64,000 bases of DNA from Pseudomonas azotoformans (GCF_900103345.1 NZ_LT629702.1:744001-808000); one strand, 5' to 3'. Counted from the stretch's first letter, positions 20,011 through 29,023 are shown. The notes: generated from the letters alone by a model not told the origin. Numbers and translations: made by a program.

Positions 20011-20601
20011 ATGGACCCAACCACAAAACCAGGCCCCGACGAAGTCGTCACCCTGGTGGTCAAACACCTCATCAAACCCGGCCTGGAGGCCGACTACGAA
20101 GCCTGGCTGCGCCGCATCGTGCGCATTGCCGGCGACCGCCCTGGCCACCTCGGTGTCGACGTGGTACGCGGCAAACAGGGCAATTTGGCGCTGTTTACCT
20201 GTGTGTTGCGCTACCGTTCCACCGATGACCTGCAAACCTGGCTCGACTCCCCCGAGCGCAAAACCCTGATCGCCGAAGCCGCGCCCATGCTTGCCGACGG
20301 TGACAACACCGAAATCGGCGCGGTCAACGAATTCTGGTTCAACCCCGAAACGCCAAACGCCGCCAAGCCGCCGCGCTGGAAGCAGGCGGTGGTCACCCTG
20401 TGTGTGATCCTGCCGCTGACCCTGCTGGTGCCGATCGTGTGGGGCCCGGTGCTGCGCCTGCACCCGTTCCTCTCCAACTACGTGGTCGCCACGTTCCTGG
20501 TGACCGTGACCATCGTCGTGCTGGTGGTCTACCTGCTGATGCCGGCGGCCACCCGCCTGTTCGCTCCCTGGCTTGAAGCCTCTGTAAAGGAAACCCTATG
20601 A
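20011..20601 (+). CDS. Antibiotic-biosynthesis-monooxygenase-fold protein with membrane tail
   Basis: 196-residue protein. The N-terminal ABM (dimeric alpha/beta barrel) domain, about residues 12-110 (VVTLVVKHLIKPGLEADYEAWLRRI, GHLGVDVVRGKQGNLALF), is followed by two transmembrane helices (about 130-150, AVVTLCVILPLTLLVPIVW, and 160-183, VVATFLVTVTIVVLVVYLLM). This is the architecture of uncharacterised membrane-linked ABM proteins; substrate unknown. The stop overlaps the start of the amidohydrolase (ATGA), so the two are co-translated. The opening codons are C/A-rich, continuing the composition of the 19906-20010 leader. Confidence 0.8.
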   Translation: MDPTTKPGPDEVVTLVVKHLIKPGLEADYEAWLRRIVRIAGDRPGHLGVDVVRGKQGNLALFTCVLRYRSTDDLQTWLDSPERKTLIAEAAPMLADGDNTEIGAVNEFWFNPETPNAAKPPRWKQAVVTLCVILPLTLLVPIVWGPVLRLHPFLSNYVVATFLVTVTIVVLVVYLLMPAATRLFAPWLEASVKETL

Positions 20602-22436
20602 ACGCCGATCTGATTCTGTTCAATGGCCAGTTCCACACCGTGGACCGTGAAAACCCGCGCGCCACGGCCGTCGCCATCCGCGAGGGGCGGTTTGTCGCCG
20701 TGGGTACCGACGGTGAAGCCATGGCCCTGCGCGGCAGTGGCACCCAGGTCATCGACCTCAAGGGCCGCACCGTCATCCCCGGCCTCAACGACTCGCACCT
20801 GCACCTGATCCGGGGCGGCTTGAACTACAACCTCGAACTGCGCTGGGAGGGCGTGCCGTCCCTGGCCGATGCCCTGCGCATGCTCAAGGACCAGGCCGAC
20901 CGCACCCCGACCCCGCAATGGGTACGTGTGGTAGGGGGCTGGAACGAATTCCAGTTCGCCGAAAAACGCATGCCGACTCTGGAAGAACTCAACCAGGCGG
21001 CGCCGGATACCCCGGTGTTCGTGCTGCACCTGTACGACCGCGCCTTGCTCAACCGCGCAGCGCTGCGTGTGGCTGGCTACACCAAGTACACGCCGAACCC
21101 GCCGGGCGGCGAGATTGTGCGGGACAGTAACGGCAACCCCACCGGCATGCTGGTGGCGCGGCCGAACGCGATGATTCTGTATTCGACCCTGGCCAAAGGC
21201 CCGAAACTGCCGTTGGAGTACCAGGTCAACTCGACCCGCCAGTTCATGCGTGAACTCAACCGCCTGGGCCTCACCAGTGCCATCGACGCCGGCGGCGGTT
21301 TCCAGAACTACCCCGATGACTACGCGGTGATCGAGCAACTGGCCAAGGACCAACAGTTGACGGTGCGCATCGCCTACAACCTGTTCACCCAGAAGCCCAA
21401 GGAAGAACTCAGCGACTTCAAGAACTGGACCGGCAGCGTCACCCTGTATCAGGGCGACGATTACCTGCGCCACAACGGCGCCGGCGAGATGCTGGTGTTC
21501 TCGGCCGCCGACTTCGAAGACTTCCTGGAACCGCGTCCGGACCTGCCGTTGACCATGGAGCAGGAACTGGAGCCGGTGGTGCGCCACCTGGTTGAACAGC
21601 GCTGGCCGTTCCGTTTGCACGCCACCTATAACGAATCCATCTCGCGCATGCTCGATGTGTTCGAGAAGGTCAACCGCGACATCCCGTTCAACGGCCTGCC
21701 GTGGTTTTTCGACCACGCCGAAACCATCACCCCGCAGAACATCGAGCGTGTACGTGCCCTCGGTGGCGGTATTGCGATCCAGGACCGCATGGCGTTCCAG
21801 GGCGAATATTTTGTCGAGCGCTACGGCGCCAAGGCCGCCGAAGCCACGCCGCCGATCAAGCGCATGCTGGCCGAAGGCGTGCCGGTCGGCGCGGGCACCG
21901 ATGCGACGCGGGTGTCGAGTTACAACCCGTGGACCTCGCTGTACTGGATGGTCAGCGGCCGCACCGTCGGTGGCCTGGAGTTGCATGCCGAAGGCTTGCC
22001 ACGCCTGACCGCGTTGGAACTGTTCACCCATGGCAGCGCCTGGTTCTCGTCCGAGCAGGGCAAGAAGGGCCAGATCAAGGTCGGGCAGTTGGCGGACGTG
22101 GCGGCGCTGTCGGCAGACTTCTTCAGTGTCGATGAAGAAGCGATCAAGTGGATCGAGTCGGTCCTCACCGTGGTCGGCGGCAAGGTGGTCTACGGTGCCG
22201 GTGACTTCGAAGACTTCGCACCCCCGCGCGTGCCGGTACTGCCGGACTGGTCGCCGGTGGTCAAGGTGCCGGGTCACTGGCGCCCAGGCTCGCCGTTGCA
22301 GGCCCAGGTGCACCAGTGCAGCGGGCCGTGCGGCGTGCATGCCCACAGCCACGAAAAAGCCCGCCATTCCAGCGTGCCGGTCAGCGACTTCCAGGGTTTC
22401 TGGGGTGCGTTCGGCTGCTCGTGTTTTGCGTTTTGA
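20598..22436 (+). CDS. YtcJ-type metal-dependent amidohydrolase with Cys/His-rich tail
   Basis: 612-residue cytosolic amidohydrolase of the YtcJ/Amidohydro_3 type. The N-terminal strand (MNADLILFNGQFHTVD) and the metal ligands in GLNDSHLHL (near residue 62) open the domain. A later histidine cluster (FDHAETITPQNIERV near 375) and the aspartate in GAGTDATRVSSYNPW (near 435) complete the site. It ends with an unusual extension of about 70 residues containing HQCSGPCGVHAHSH and GCSCFAF. Substrate unknown. Coupled by ATGA overlap to the ABM protein and followed 29 bases on by a YcaC-type hydrolase with its own AAGGAG, so the three look like one catabolic operon. Confidence 0.85.
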   Translation: MNADLILFNGQFHTVDRENPRATAVAIREGRFVAVGTDGEAMALRGSGTQVIDLKGRTVIPGLNDSHLHLIRGGLNYNLELRWEGVPSLADALRMLKDQADRTPTPQWVRVVGGWNEFQFAEKRMPTLEELNQAAPDTPVFVLHLYDRALLNRAALRVAGYTKYTPNPPGGEIVRDSNGNPTGMLVARPNAMILYSTLAKGPKLPLEYQVNSTRQFMRELNRLGLTSAIDAGGGFQNYPDDYAVIEQLAKDQQLTVRIAYNLFTQKPKEELSDFKNWTGSVTLYQGDDYLRHNGAGEMLVFSAADFEDFLEPRPDLPLTMEQELEPVVRHLVEQRWPFRLHATYNESISRMLDVFEKVNRDIPFNGLPWFFDHAETITPQNIERVRALGGGIAIQDRMAFQGEYFVERYGAKAAEATPPIKRMLAEGVPVGAGTDATRVSSYNPWTSLYWMVSGRTVGGLELHAEGLPRLTALELFTHGSAWFSSEQGKKGQIKVGQLADVAALSADFFSVDEEAIKWIESVLTVVGGKVVYGAGDFEDFAPPRVPVLPDWSPVVKVPGHWRPGSPLQAQVHQCSGPCGVHAHSHEKARHSSVPVSDFQGFWGAFGCSCFAF

Positions 22437-22465
22437 TTACCCATACCCCCGTAAGGAGTTGAACC

Positions 22466-23083
22466 ATGGCTAGCCCTCGTTTGAACAAAGATGACGCCGT
22501 TGTACTGTTGGTCGACCACCAGACTGGCCTGATTTCCCTGGTGCAGGATTTCTCCCCCAACGAATTCAAGAACAACGTGTTGGCCCTGGCTGACGTCGCC
22601 AAGTTCTTCAACCTGCCGACCATCCTCACCACCAGCTTCGAAAGCGGTCCCAACGGCCCACTGGTGCCAGAGCTCAAAGCCCTGTTCCCGGACGCGCCGT
22701 ACATCGCCCGCCCTGGCCAGATCAATGCCTGGGACAACGAAGACTTCGTCAAGGCCGTCAAGGCCACCGGCCGCAAGCAGATCATCATTGCCGGTGTGGT
22801 GACAGATGTGTGCGTCGCGTTCCCGACCCTGTGCGCGCTGGAAGAAGGCTTTGAAGTGTTCGTGGTCACCGACGCCTCCGGCACCTTCAACGAAACCGTA
22901 CAACAAGCGGCCTGGGCGCGCATGACCGCCGCTGGAGCCCAACTGGTGAACTGGTTTGCCGTGGCCTGCGAACTGCAGCGCGACTGGCGCAACGACATGG
23001 AAGGCCTGGCCAACCTGCTGTCGCCACGCATCCCCAACTATCGCAACCTGATGAACAGCTACTCGGCGTTTACTGCCAAGTAA
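22466..23083 (+). CDS. Isochorismatase-superfamily hydrolase (YcaC-like)
   Basis: 205-residue cysteine hydrolase of the YcaC branch of the isochorismatase superfamily. The catalytic aspartate is in LLVDHQTGL (near residue 17), the lysine lies in the central part and the nucleophilic cysteine is in GVVTDVCVAFP (near 116). Length fits YcaC (about 208). Natural substrates of YcaC proteins are unsettled; an amide or carbamate product of the upstream amidohydrolase would fit. Shine-Dalgarno TAAGGAG lies about 10 bases before the ATG. A REPIN follows the stop. Confidence 0.87.
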   Translation: MASPRLNKDDAVVLLVDHQTGLISLVQDFSPNEFKNNVLALADVAKFFNLPTILTTSFESGPNGPLVPELKALFPDAPYIARPGQINAWDNEDFVKAVKATGRKQIIIAGVVTDVCVAFPTLCALEEGFEVFVVTDASGTFNETVQQAAWARMTAAGAQLVNWFAVACELQRDWRNDMEGLANLLSPRIPNYRNLMNSYSAFTAK

Positions 23084-23102
23084 CTGGCTCAGGTTATTCC
23101 TT

Positions 23103-23191
23103 GTGGGAGGGGGCTTGCCCCCGATGACGGTGTGTCAGTCACAACTTCTCTGACTGGCCCACTGCTATCGGGGGCAAGCCCCCTCCCACAA
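23103..23191. repeat. REPIN (GGAGGGGGCTTGCCCCC type)
   Basis: Inverted pair of REP units around about 45 unique bases, between the YcaC-type gene and the LysR gene. The left unit starts TGTGGGAGGGGGCTTGCC and the right is its mirror ending CCCTCCCACA. Confidence 0.9.
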
Positions 23192-23254
23192 TTTGTTTTG
23201 TGGTGTGTCCACTAACAGGCTATAAATCCGAGAAATGTCCACCGAGAAGCGACA

Positions 23255-24136
23255 ATGAACCCCTTCGAAGACATGCGCCTGTTCTGCCAAGTCATGGAAT
23301 CCGGCAGCTTCACCGCCGCCGCCGAACAGTTGGGCCTGTCCAAGCAATTCGTCAGCCGCCGCCTGATCCAGCTGGAAGATCGCCTCGGCGTGCGCCTGCT
23401 CAACCGCTCCACCCGCCGCCTGGATGTCACGCCACTCGGCCAGAGTTACTACGAATCCGCCCTACGCCTGCTCAGTGAAGTCGAGCAAGTCGAGCAGGGC
23501 ATCGCCGGCCAGAACAGCGAGCCGCGCGGCACCATTCGCCTCAGCGCGCCGTTGTCGTTTGCCATGGCTCATCTGGGCTGCCTGTTACCACTGTTCCTGC
23601 AACGCCATCCCCAGGTGGCGGTGGAGGTCGACTTGAGCGACCGCCCCGTGGACCTGATCGGCGAAGGCTACGATCTGGTCTTGCGCATCGGCACCCTGGA
23701 AGATTCCACCCTGATTGCCCGGCGTATCGCCAGCATTCCCCGGGTGTACTGCGCCAGCCCCGACTACCTGGCTTTGCGTGGTACGCCGCAAAAACCCGAT
23801 GACCTTGCCGACCACGACTGCCTGCCCTACGGCCACGGCCGCCAGGTGCAATGGCGCTTCAAGGGCAAGTTGCAGGCGCTGAGCGTGAGCGGGCGCATGC
23901 GGGTGAACAACGGCGACTTGCTGCGCGATACCGCCATCGCCGGTCTGGGCGTGACCTACCTGCCGACCTTTATCGTCGGCGAGGCGTTGAAGGATGGCCG
24001 CCTGGTCACGGTGCTGGACGAATTCGCCCCCGAAGACCTGACGCTGTCGGCGGTGTACCCCCAGCACCGGCAGAGTTCGCGACCGGTGCAGGCGCTGGTG
24101 GAATTCCTGCGTGAGCGCCTGGCTAGCGGCTGTTGA
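23255..24136 (+). CDS. LysR-family transcriptional regulator
   Basis: 293-residue LysR regulator. The N-terminal winged helix (MNPFEDMRLFCQVMESGSF, AAAEQLGLSKQFVSRRLIQLE) covers residues 1-65. The substrate-binding domain (about 90-290) contains VDLIGEGYDLVLRIGTLEDSTLIARR, the pattern of the CrgA/DmlR-like subgroup. It lies downstream on the same strand as the ABM-amidohydrolase-YcaC genes and may control them, but nothing in the sequence proves it. Its last 14 bases overlap the 3' end of the convergent AraC gene. Confidence 0.88.
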   Translation: MNPFEDMRLFCQVMESGSFTAAAEQLGLSKQFVSRRLIQLEDRLGVRLLNRSTRRLDVTPLGQSYYESALRLLSEVEQVEQGIAGQNSEPRGTIRLSAPLSFAMAHLGCLLPLFLQRHPQVAVEVDLSDRPVDLIGEGYDLVLRIGTLEDSTLIARRIASIPRVYCASPDYLALRGTPQKPDDLADHDCLPYGHGRQVQWRFKGKLQALSVSGRMRVNNGDLLRDTAIAGLGVTYLPTFIVGEALKDGRLVTVLDEFAPEDLTLSAVYPQHRQSSRPVQALVEFLRERLASGC

Positions 24137-25160
24137 AGAGCTGGCGGATCAGGTTGGGCGTACTGCCGGTCCAGCGCTTGAATGAGCGGCGGAAGTTCGC
24201 CGCATCGTTGAAGTTCAGGTACGCCGCCACTTCATCATTGCTGTAGCCCTTGACCTGATACAGGTGCAACGCCACCTGCTTGCGCACGCGGTCCACCTGC
24301 TGCTGAAAGCCGGTGTCATGCTTGTGCAACTTGCGCTTGAGGGTCGCCGGGCTCATGGTGAAGGCCTGCGCAGCCTGTTCCAGGCTGGGCGGTTGGCGTA
24401 CCTGTTCGTGCAGATAGTCGTAGAGGCAGTCGAGAAAACTGCTGGAGAAGCCCAGTTGTTCGATCTGCACACGGGCTTGCTGGCGTGCCACCTGGCCGGC
24501 GGTGGCCGAGGCACCTGGCCAGGCGCGGGTGAGGTATTCGCGGGGGATACTCAGCATATCCAGCGGCCGTTCGAAGCGCGTCTCTTCACCCAGATGTACC
24601 CAGTACTGCTCGACGTAGCGCGGTTCGGCATGGCTGAAGCTGCACGCCCACGGCAGGCGCTCGCCACTGAGCCACTGGCTCATGGCAACCAGCGAGGTCA
24701 TGCTGGCTTCCAGCAAAAACCGCCAGTGCTCGCCGGCGCCGCAACTGTCCCGCCAGTACAGGTAGGCGTGATGCGTATCCAACTCCAGTTGCAGGGTGAC
24801 CAGCGGGCTGAGCAGCACCTGTTGCTGGATCAGGATCTCCAGGGCCTGGTGCAGGTTCTGCGCATGCCCCAAGGCATGGCTGGCCGCGCCGTAATAACCG
24901 GGCAAGAGCCGCTGGCCGAACAGAAAACTGCTGTCGTCGGCGTCGAGCAGTTTGCGACTGTTGCCGATCAAGCCGAAAAACTGCTGCGGGCTCAAGCGCG
25001 CCGTGCCGGCCAGGATGTCCTCGTGAAACAGCCCGGTGCCGCGCAGCAGGCGATGGCTGTCGATGTCCCGGGACAAGGCCAGGTCGATCAGCGTGGCGGG
25101 TTGGTAGTGCCCCGGTATGAAGCGGCTGTCGGCTTCGTACCAACTGGTTTTCACGGCCAT
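24123..25160 (-). CDS. AraC-family transcriptional regulator
   Basis: 345-residue regulator. The N-terminal PF12625-type domain (PATLIDLALSRDIDSHRLLRGTGL, then SPQQFFGLIGNSRKLL) spans about residues 15-200. The C-terminal AraC double helix-turn-helix (SLEQAAQAFTMSPATLKRKLHKH, GYSNDEVAAYLNFNDAANFRRSFKRWTG) spans about 255-340. ATG 25160 is chosen because the longer frame would run into the upstream GGDEF gene, which ends one base away. The pair is transcribed away from the TonB receptor/phytase genes, so control of that island is plausible but unproven. It is convergent with, and overlaps, the LysR gene. Confidence 0.88.
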   Translation of the reverse strand: MAVKTSWYEADSRFIPGHYQPATLIDLALSRDIDSHRLLRGTGLFHEDILAGTARLSPQQFFGLIGNSRKLLDADDSSFLFGQRLLPGYYGAASHALGHAQNLHQALEILIQQQVLLSPLVTLQLELDTHHAYLYWRDSCGAGEHWRFLLEASMTSLVAMSQWLSGERLPWACSFSHAEPRYVEQYWVHLGEETRFERPLDMLSIPREYLTRAWPGASATAGQVARQQARVQIEQLGFSSSFLDCLYDYLHEQVRQPPSLEQAAQAFTMSPATLKRKLHKHDTGFQQQVDRVRKQVALHLYQVKGYSNDEVAAYLNFNDAANFRRSFKRWTGSTPNLIRQLFNSR

Positions 25161-25161
25161 T

Positions 25162-26094
25162 TCAGGCGCTTTTCGCCAGGGGTTGCTTGGCCCTGGCCAG
25201 GGCCAGGTTGAGGCGCTTGAGCAAGTCCTGGGGCGGCTCGTCCAGGGCCATGACCACGGCGGTGGTCGCCGCCAGTTGCAGGCGCTCACCGTGCAGCCGG
25301 GTCTTGTGCGCGAGGCCGCGCACTGCCTGCTGCAACTCCAGCGCCAGTTCCTTGGCCTGGCGCTCACCGGTGTTGGGCAGCAGCACCACAAAACGGTCGC
25401 CGGCCAGGCGGCACAGCAGGTCCTGGCGGCGCAGGTTGAGCAACAGCAAATGGCTGAGGGCCTGCAGCACCGCATCGCCTTCGGCATGCCCGTAGGCCTG
25501 GTTGATGGCCGCGAAGTGGTCCAGGTCCAGGGCTAGCAGGGACAGCGGTTGCTGCTGGGTCTGGCTGTCTTGCAGGCTGTCGGCCAACTGGCGCTTGAGG
25601 TAGTCGGCGCCGGCCAGGGGCGTGAGTTTGTCGAACAGCCGATGCTCGCGGAACAGTCGCTCGCGTTTCTCCATCTGTGCGCTGATCGCCAGTTGTTCGC
25701 GGTGCCAGTGGTAGATGCCGATGGTCAGCAGGATCATGCCCACCGGCATCGGCCCGGACTCCAGCCAGTGGTCCCAGGTGATGCTGTCGGGCAGGCGGAT
25801 AAATTCGTCGAGGCTGTCGATCCACCACGAGAAGAAAATGCATGACAGCCCCAGCGCCAGGTAGTTGGTCACGCGCCCGGCGGGTCGGCTTTTCAGCACC
25901 AGCCCCAGCCAGACCAGGGCGAGCAGGGCGGAACCGCCTTCACCGAAGATATCCAGCCACACCCATTCGCTGACGCTTTTCAACTCGCCGCAGGCCAGGT
26001 GCAGGATCAGCCCCAGGTTGGCGGCGATCAGCAGCAGGGAGAGTTTCCAGCGGTGGGGTTTGAGCACGGAAAACATGGCCGCGAGTCCTTGCAA
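25162..26094 (-). CDS. Membrane protein with degenerate GGDEF domain, I-site kept
   Basis: 310-residue inner-membrane protein. Four hydrophobic segments (about residues 15-35, 54-68, 75-92, 114-130) precede a cytoplasmic GGDEF-type domain (about 155-305). The catalytic motif reads AGDRF instead of GG(D/E)EF (near residue 231), so cyclase activity is unlikely. The inhibitory-site pattern RxxD is intact at the normal five-residue distance (RRQD, LLCRL, AGDRF). It could therefore be a c-di-GMP receptor rather than an enzyme. ATG 26094 is the longest start; ATG 26076 is an alternative. It is read in one unit with the AraC gene, one base downstream. Confidence 0.85.
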   Translation of the reverse strand: MQGLAAMFSVLKPHRWKLSLLLIAANLGLILHLACGELKSVSEWVWLDIFGEGGSALLALVWLGLVLKSRPAGRVTNYLALGLSCIFFSWWIDSLDEFIRLPDSITWDHWLESGPMPVGMILLTIGIYHWHREQLAISAQMEKRERLFREHRLFDKLTPLAGADYLKRQLADSLQDSQTQQQPLSLLALDLDHFAAINQAYGHAEGDAVLQALSHLLLLNLRRQDLLCRLAGDRFVVLLPNTGERQAKELALELQQAVRGLAHKTRLHGERLQLAATTAVVMALDEPPQDLLKRLNLALARAKQPLAKSA

Positions 26095-26492
26095 GGTTCA
26101 GTCGTGGGCGCCAGCACAGCAGATGGATGTGACGGTTGCGTGACGCAGGGCAGGGGTCGAATCAGCTCATCTCACCGACAACAAAGGTCAAAGAATGTGG
26201 GAGGGGGCTTGCTGTGGTGAGGGGGCTTGTCCCCCGACAGGTTCACTGATGATCCGGTGGGTCTGCTTCGCAGACCAGCGCGGGGCAAGCCCGCTCACCA
26301 CAGCAAGCCCCCTCCCACAGTTGATCTTCACAGGTCATTTCAGCTCATTCCAACTCAAGATGCTGCTCAAACCCCCGGTTTACGGGGCTCCGCGCCACTC
26401 GCTGTCACAGAACCGTCATCCCCCACCCCTAGCGTGCCCTCCCAGTTGCCGGGCCTCTTGCCTGGCGCCAACGGACTCTTGGGGAGGATTGC
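26095..26492. promoter_or_regulatory. Divergent intergenic region upstream of TonB receptor
   Basis: A 398-base gene-free region between the GGDEF gene and the receptor. It contains a compound REPIN (26193-26321) and about 170 further bases before the receptor start, which should include its promoter. I see no convincing sigma-70, Pho-box or Fur-box match by eye. A GGGGAGGA Shine-Dalgarno stretch lies about 9 bases before the receptor ATG. Confidence 0.5.
26193..26321. repeat. Compound REPIN with nested second REP pair
   Basis: The outer inverted pair GTGGGAGGGGGCTTGCTGTG and mirror CACAGCAAGCCCCCTCCCAC encloses a second pair (GAGGGGGCTTGTCCCCCG and CGGGGCAAGCCCGCTC) and a small hairpin GGTCTGCTTCGCAGACC. 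It looks like one REPIN inserted in or duplicated within another. Confidence 0.8.
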
Positions 26493-29006
26493 ATGTACAA
26501 GCGCACCGGGCTCGTCAGCTTCACGCTTACTGCCTTGGCCCTGGCGATTGCCAGCGAGCGGCTCAACGCGGCCGAAGCGGCCAACACCGAGCACGTCGAA
26601 GTGGTCGGCCAGGCAGCGGCCATCGACCAGGCGCTCAAGGAGCAACGCAATTCGGACAGCATCAAGAGTGTGGTGCATGCCGACGGCGTGGCCCAGTTGC
26701 CGGATGAAAACGTCGCCGAAGCGGCGCAGCGCCTGCCGGGCATCAGCGTGGAGCGCGACCAGGGCGAAGGGCGCTTCGTCAGCGTGCGTGGCCTGGGCCC
26801 GGACCTCAACAGCGTGACCATCAACGGCACCCTGGTACCCGCCCCGGAGAGCGCTCGCCGCGCGGTGGCTCTCGACGTGCTGCCCGCAGAACTGGTGCAA
26901 TCGCTGTCGGTGATCAAGACCCTCACCCCGGACATGGACGCCAACTCCCTCGGCGGCACGGTGGATGTGCAAAGCCTGTCGGCCTTCGACCACAAGGGCC
27001 TGTTCTACACCGGCAGCAGCGAGGCCAGCTACGACAAGAACACGAGCCAGACCAGCCCCAAATTCTCCGGCGCGGCCAGCAACCGTTTCAGTCTTGGCGA
27101 CGGCATCGACAATTTTGGTGTGGCCGCCGCACTGAGCTGGCAGAAGCGCGACTTCGGCTCGGACAACGTCGAGACCGGCGGCGCCTGGGACTTCACCGAC
27201 GGCGCCCGACTCAACGAGTTCGAACAGCGTGACTACGACATCAGCCGCGAGCGGGCCGGTGGCGGCCTGAACTTCGACTACAAACCCGATGACCTCAGCA
27301 GCTACTACCTGCGCACCCTCTACAGCCGCTACAAAGACACCGAAACCCGCAACTCCACCAGCCTCGAATTCGCCGACCCGCAGGCCCCCGGCCAACTGGG
27401 CGATGCCGAGGGCAAGCGCAAGCTGAAGAACCGCGAAGAGACCCAGCAAATCCAGTCCTACGTATTTGGCGGCGAACGCATGCTCGGCCTGTGGACCCTG
27501 AGCGGCCAGGCCGGCTACAGCCAGTCCAGCGAAGACAGCCCGGCGCACATCGCCGGCGCCACCTTCGACGGCGGCGACTTTGCCAACAGCGGCTTCTATG
27601 ACAAGGACAAGCCCCGCCCGATCATCGACAGCGGCTTCTACGACGCGCGCAACTTCAGCCTCGACAAAGTCGACTGGGAAAAACAGAACACCCAGGACAC
27701 CGAGAAAAACCTGCGCCTGGACCTGGCCCGCGACTACGACCTGAGCGGCTATGCATCCCAGGTCAAATTCGGCGGCAAGGTCAGCCGCCGCAACAAGGAC
27801 AACGATCTGGAAGCCTGGGTCTACAAAGATTTCGACACCCTTGGTTTTACTGCCGATCAGCTCAACCTCAGCCAGTTCCAGAAGGGCAACGTCGACTACC
27901 GCCTGGGCAATTACGGCCCCGGCATCAGCCCCAGCGCGATCAAGCAGCTGATCGGCAGCCTCAACCCGGCGGACTTCTATGACGAGACCGAATCGCGGGT
28001 CAACGACTTCACCATTCGCGAAGACATCAACGCCGGCTACCTGATGAACACCGTCGATATTGACGACTGGCGCTTTATCGCCGGGCTGCGTTACGAAGGC
28101 ACCGAGTTCGAAGCCAAGGGCACCGGCGCCACCGATGGCGTATTCACCCCGACCGATACCAAACGCCGCTATCACCATTGGCTGCCGGGCCTGCATGCGC
28201 GCTACCAGATCGACAAGAACACCCAGGTGCGCGCGGCCTGGACCAAGTCCGTGGTCCGCCCGACCTTTGGCCAGTTGGCGCCGGGTTTTGTGATCGATGA
28301 TGACGAAGCCACCTTTGGCAATCCGAACCTCAAGCCCCTGGAATCGAGCAACCTGGACCTGGGCATCGAGCACTTCATGGGCCGCGCCGGCACCGTCTCG
28401 GCGTTCGTGTTCTACAAGGACATCAAGAATTTCGTCTACAACACCGACCTGGCCGGCACCGGCGCCTGGACCAACTTCGCCGAGGCCCATACTTACGCCA
28501 ACGGCGACAGCGCCAAGCTCTATGGCCTGGAACTGGCTTACTCACAGAAGTTCGACTGGCTGCCCGCGCCGTGGAACGGCCTGCTGATCGGTGCCAACAG
28601 CACGTTCAGCCGCTCCAGCGCCGACATCGAAGGTTTCGACAGTGCCAGTGGCACGAACCGCAAGCGCAATATCAGCCTGCCCAACCAGTCCGACACCGTC
28701 GGCAACCTGATGCTTGGCTGGGAAGACGACACGCTCAGCCTGCGCCTGTCGGCCAACTACAAATCGGCCTACCTCTACGAGTTGGCCTCGATCAACGACA
28801 AGGCCCACGACCTGCACGTCGACGCCCAGACCTTTGTCGACTTCAGCGCACGCTACTCGCTGACCAAGAACCTGCAAGTCAGCTTCGAGGCCCAGAACCT
28901 CACCGATGAGTCGTACTTCGTCTACACCGGCCACCGCAGCTACAACGGCCAGTACGAAGAGTACGGCCCGACCTACAAAGTTGGCCTGACCTTCACCCAC
29001 TTCTAA
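26493..29006 (+). CDS. TonB-dependent outer-membrane receptor
   Basis: 837-residue outer-membrane receptor. The signal peptide is residues 1-26 (MYKRTGLVSFTLTALALAIA). A TonB-box-like EHVEVVGQ is near 34. The plug domain (about 45-160) contains LPDENVAEAAQRLPGISVERDQ and RFVSVRGLGPDLNSVTINGT, and the 22-strand barrel ends in the usual aromatic residue (YKVGLTFTHF). The sequence style matches the TonB-Xanth-Caul receptor group rather than classic siderophore receptors. Next downstream is a beta-propeller phytase and then ExbB-ExbD-TonB. The ligand may therefore be phytate, a lower inositol phosphate or a complex released by the phytase; that is inference from context. Confidence 0.92.
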   Translation: MYKRTGLVSFTLTALALAIASERLNAAEAANTEHVEVVGQAAAIDQALKEQRNSDSIKSVVHADGVAQLPDENVAEAAQRLPGISVERDQGEGRFVSVRGLGPDLNSVTINGTLVPAPESARRAVALDVLPAELVQSLSVIKTLTPDMDANSLGGTVDVQSLSAFDHKGLFYTGSSEASYDKNTSQTSPKFSGAASNRFSLGDGIDNFGVAAALSWQKRDFGSDNVETGGAWDFTDGARLNEFEQRDYDISRERAGGGLNFDYKPDDLSSYYLRTLYSRYKDTETRNSTSLEFADPQAPGQLGDAEGKRKLKNREETQQIQSYVFGGERMLGLWTLSGQAGYSQSSEDSPAHIAGATFDGGDFANSGFYDKDKPRPIIDSGFYDARNFSLDKVDWEKQNTQDTEKNLRLDLARDYDLSGYASQVKFGGKVSRRNKDNDLEAWVYKDFDTLGFTADQLNLSQFQKGNVDYRLGNYGPGISPSAIKQLIGSLNPADFYDETESRVNDFTIREDINAGYLMNTVDIDDWRFIAGLRYEGTEFEAKGTGATDGVFTPTDTKRRYHHWLPGLHARYQIDKNTQVRAAWTKSVVRPTFGQLAPGFVIDDDEATFGNPNLKPLESSNLDLGIEHFMGRAGTVSAFVFYKDIKNFVYNTDLAGTGAWTNFAEAHTYANGDSAKLYGLELAYSQKFDWLPAPWNGLLIGANSTFSRSSADIEGFDSASGTNRKRNISLPNQSDTVGNLMLGWEDDTLSLRLSANYKSAYLYELASINDKAHDLHVDAQTFVDFSARYSLTKNLQVSFEAQNLTDESYFVYTGHRSYNGQYEEYGPTYKVGLTFTHF

Positions 29007-29023
29007 CCCATACCTCGGTCGAA

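Noticed and set aside
20529..22367. A 612-codon minus-strand frame opposite the amidohydrolase
   Set aside because: The plus strand has the metal-binding motifs and operon overlaps; the antisense product has none.
25162..26094. Active diguanylate cyclase
   Set aside because: The active-site motif is AGDRF, lacking the glycine and acidic residues needed for catalysis.
26367..28490. A 707-codon minus-strand frame opposite the TonB receptor
   Set aside because: Ala/Val/Gly-rich shadow frame; the receptor on the plus strand is complete with signal peptide and plug.
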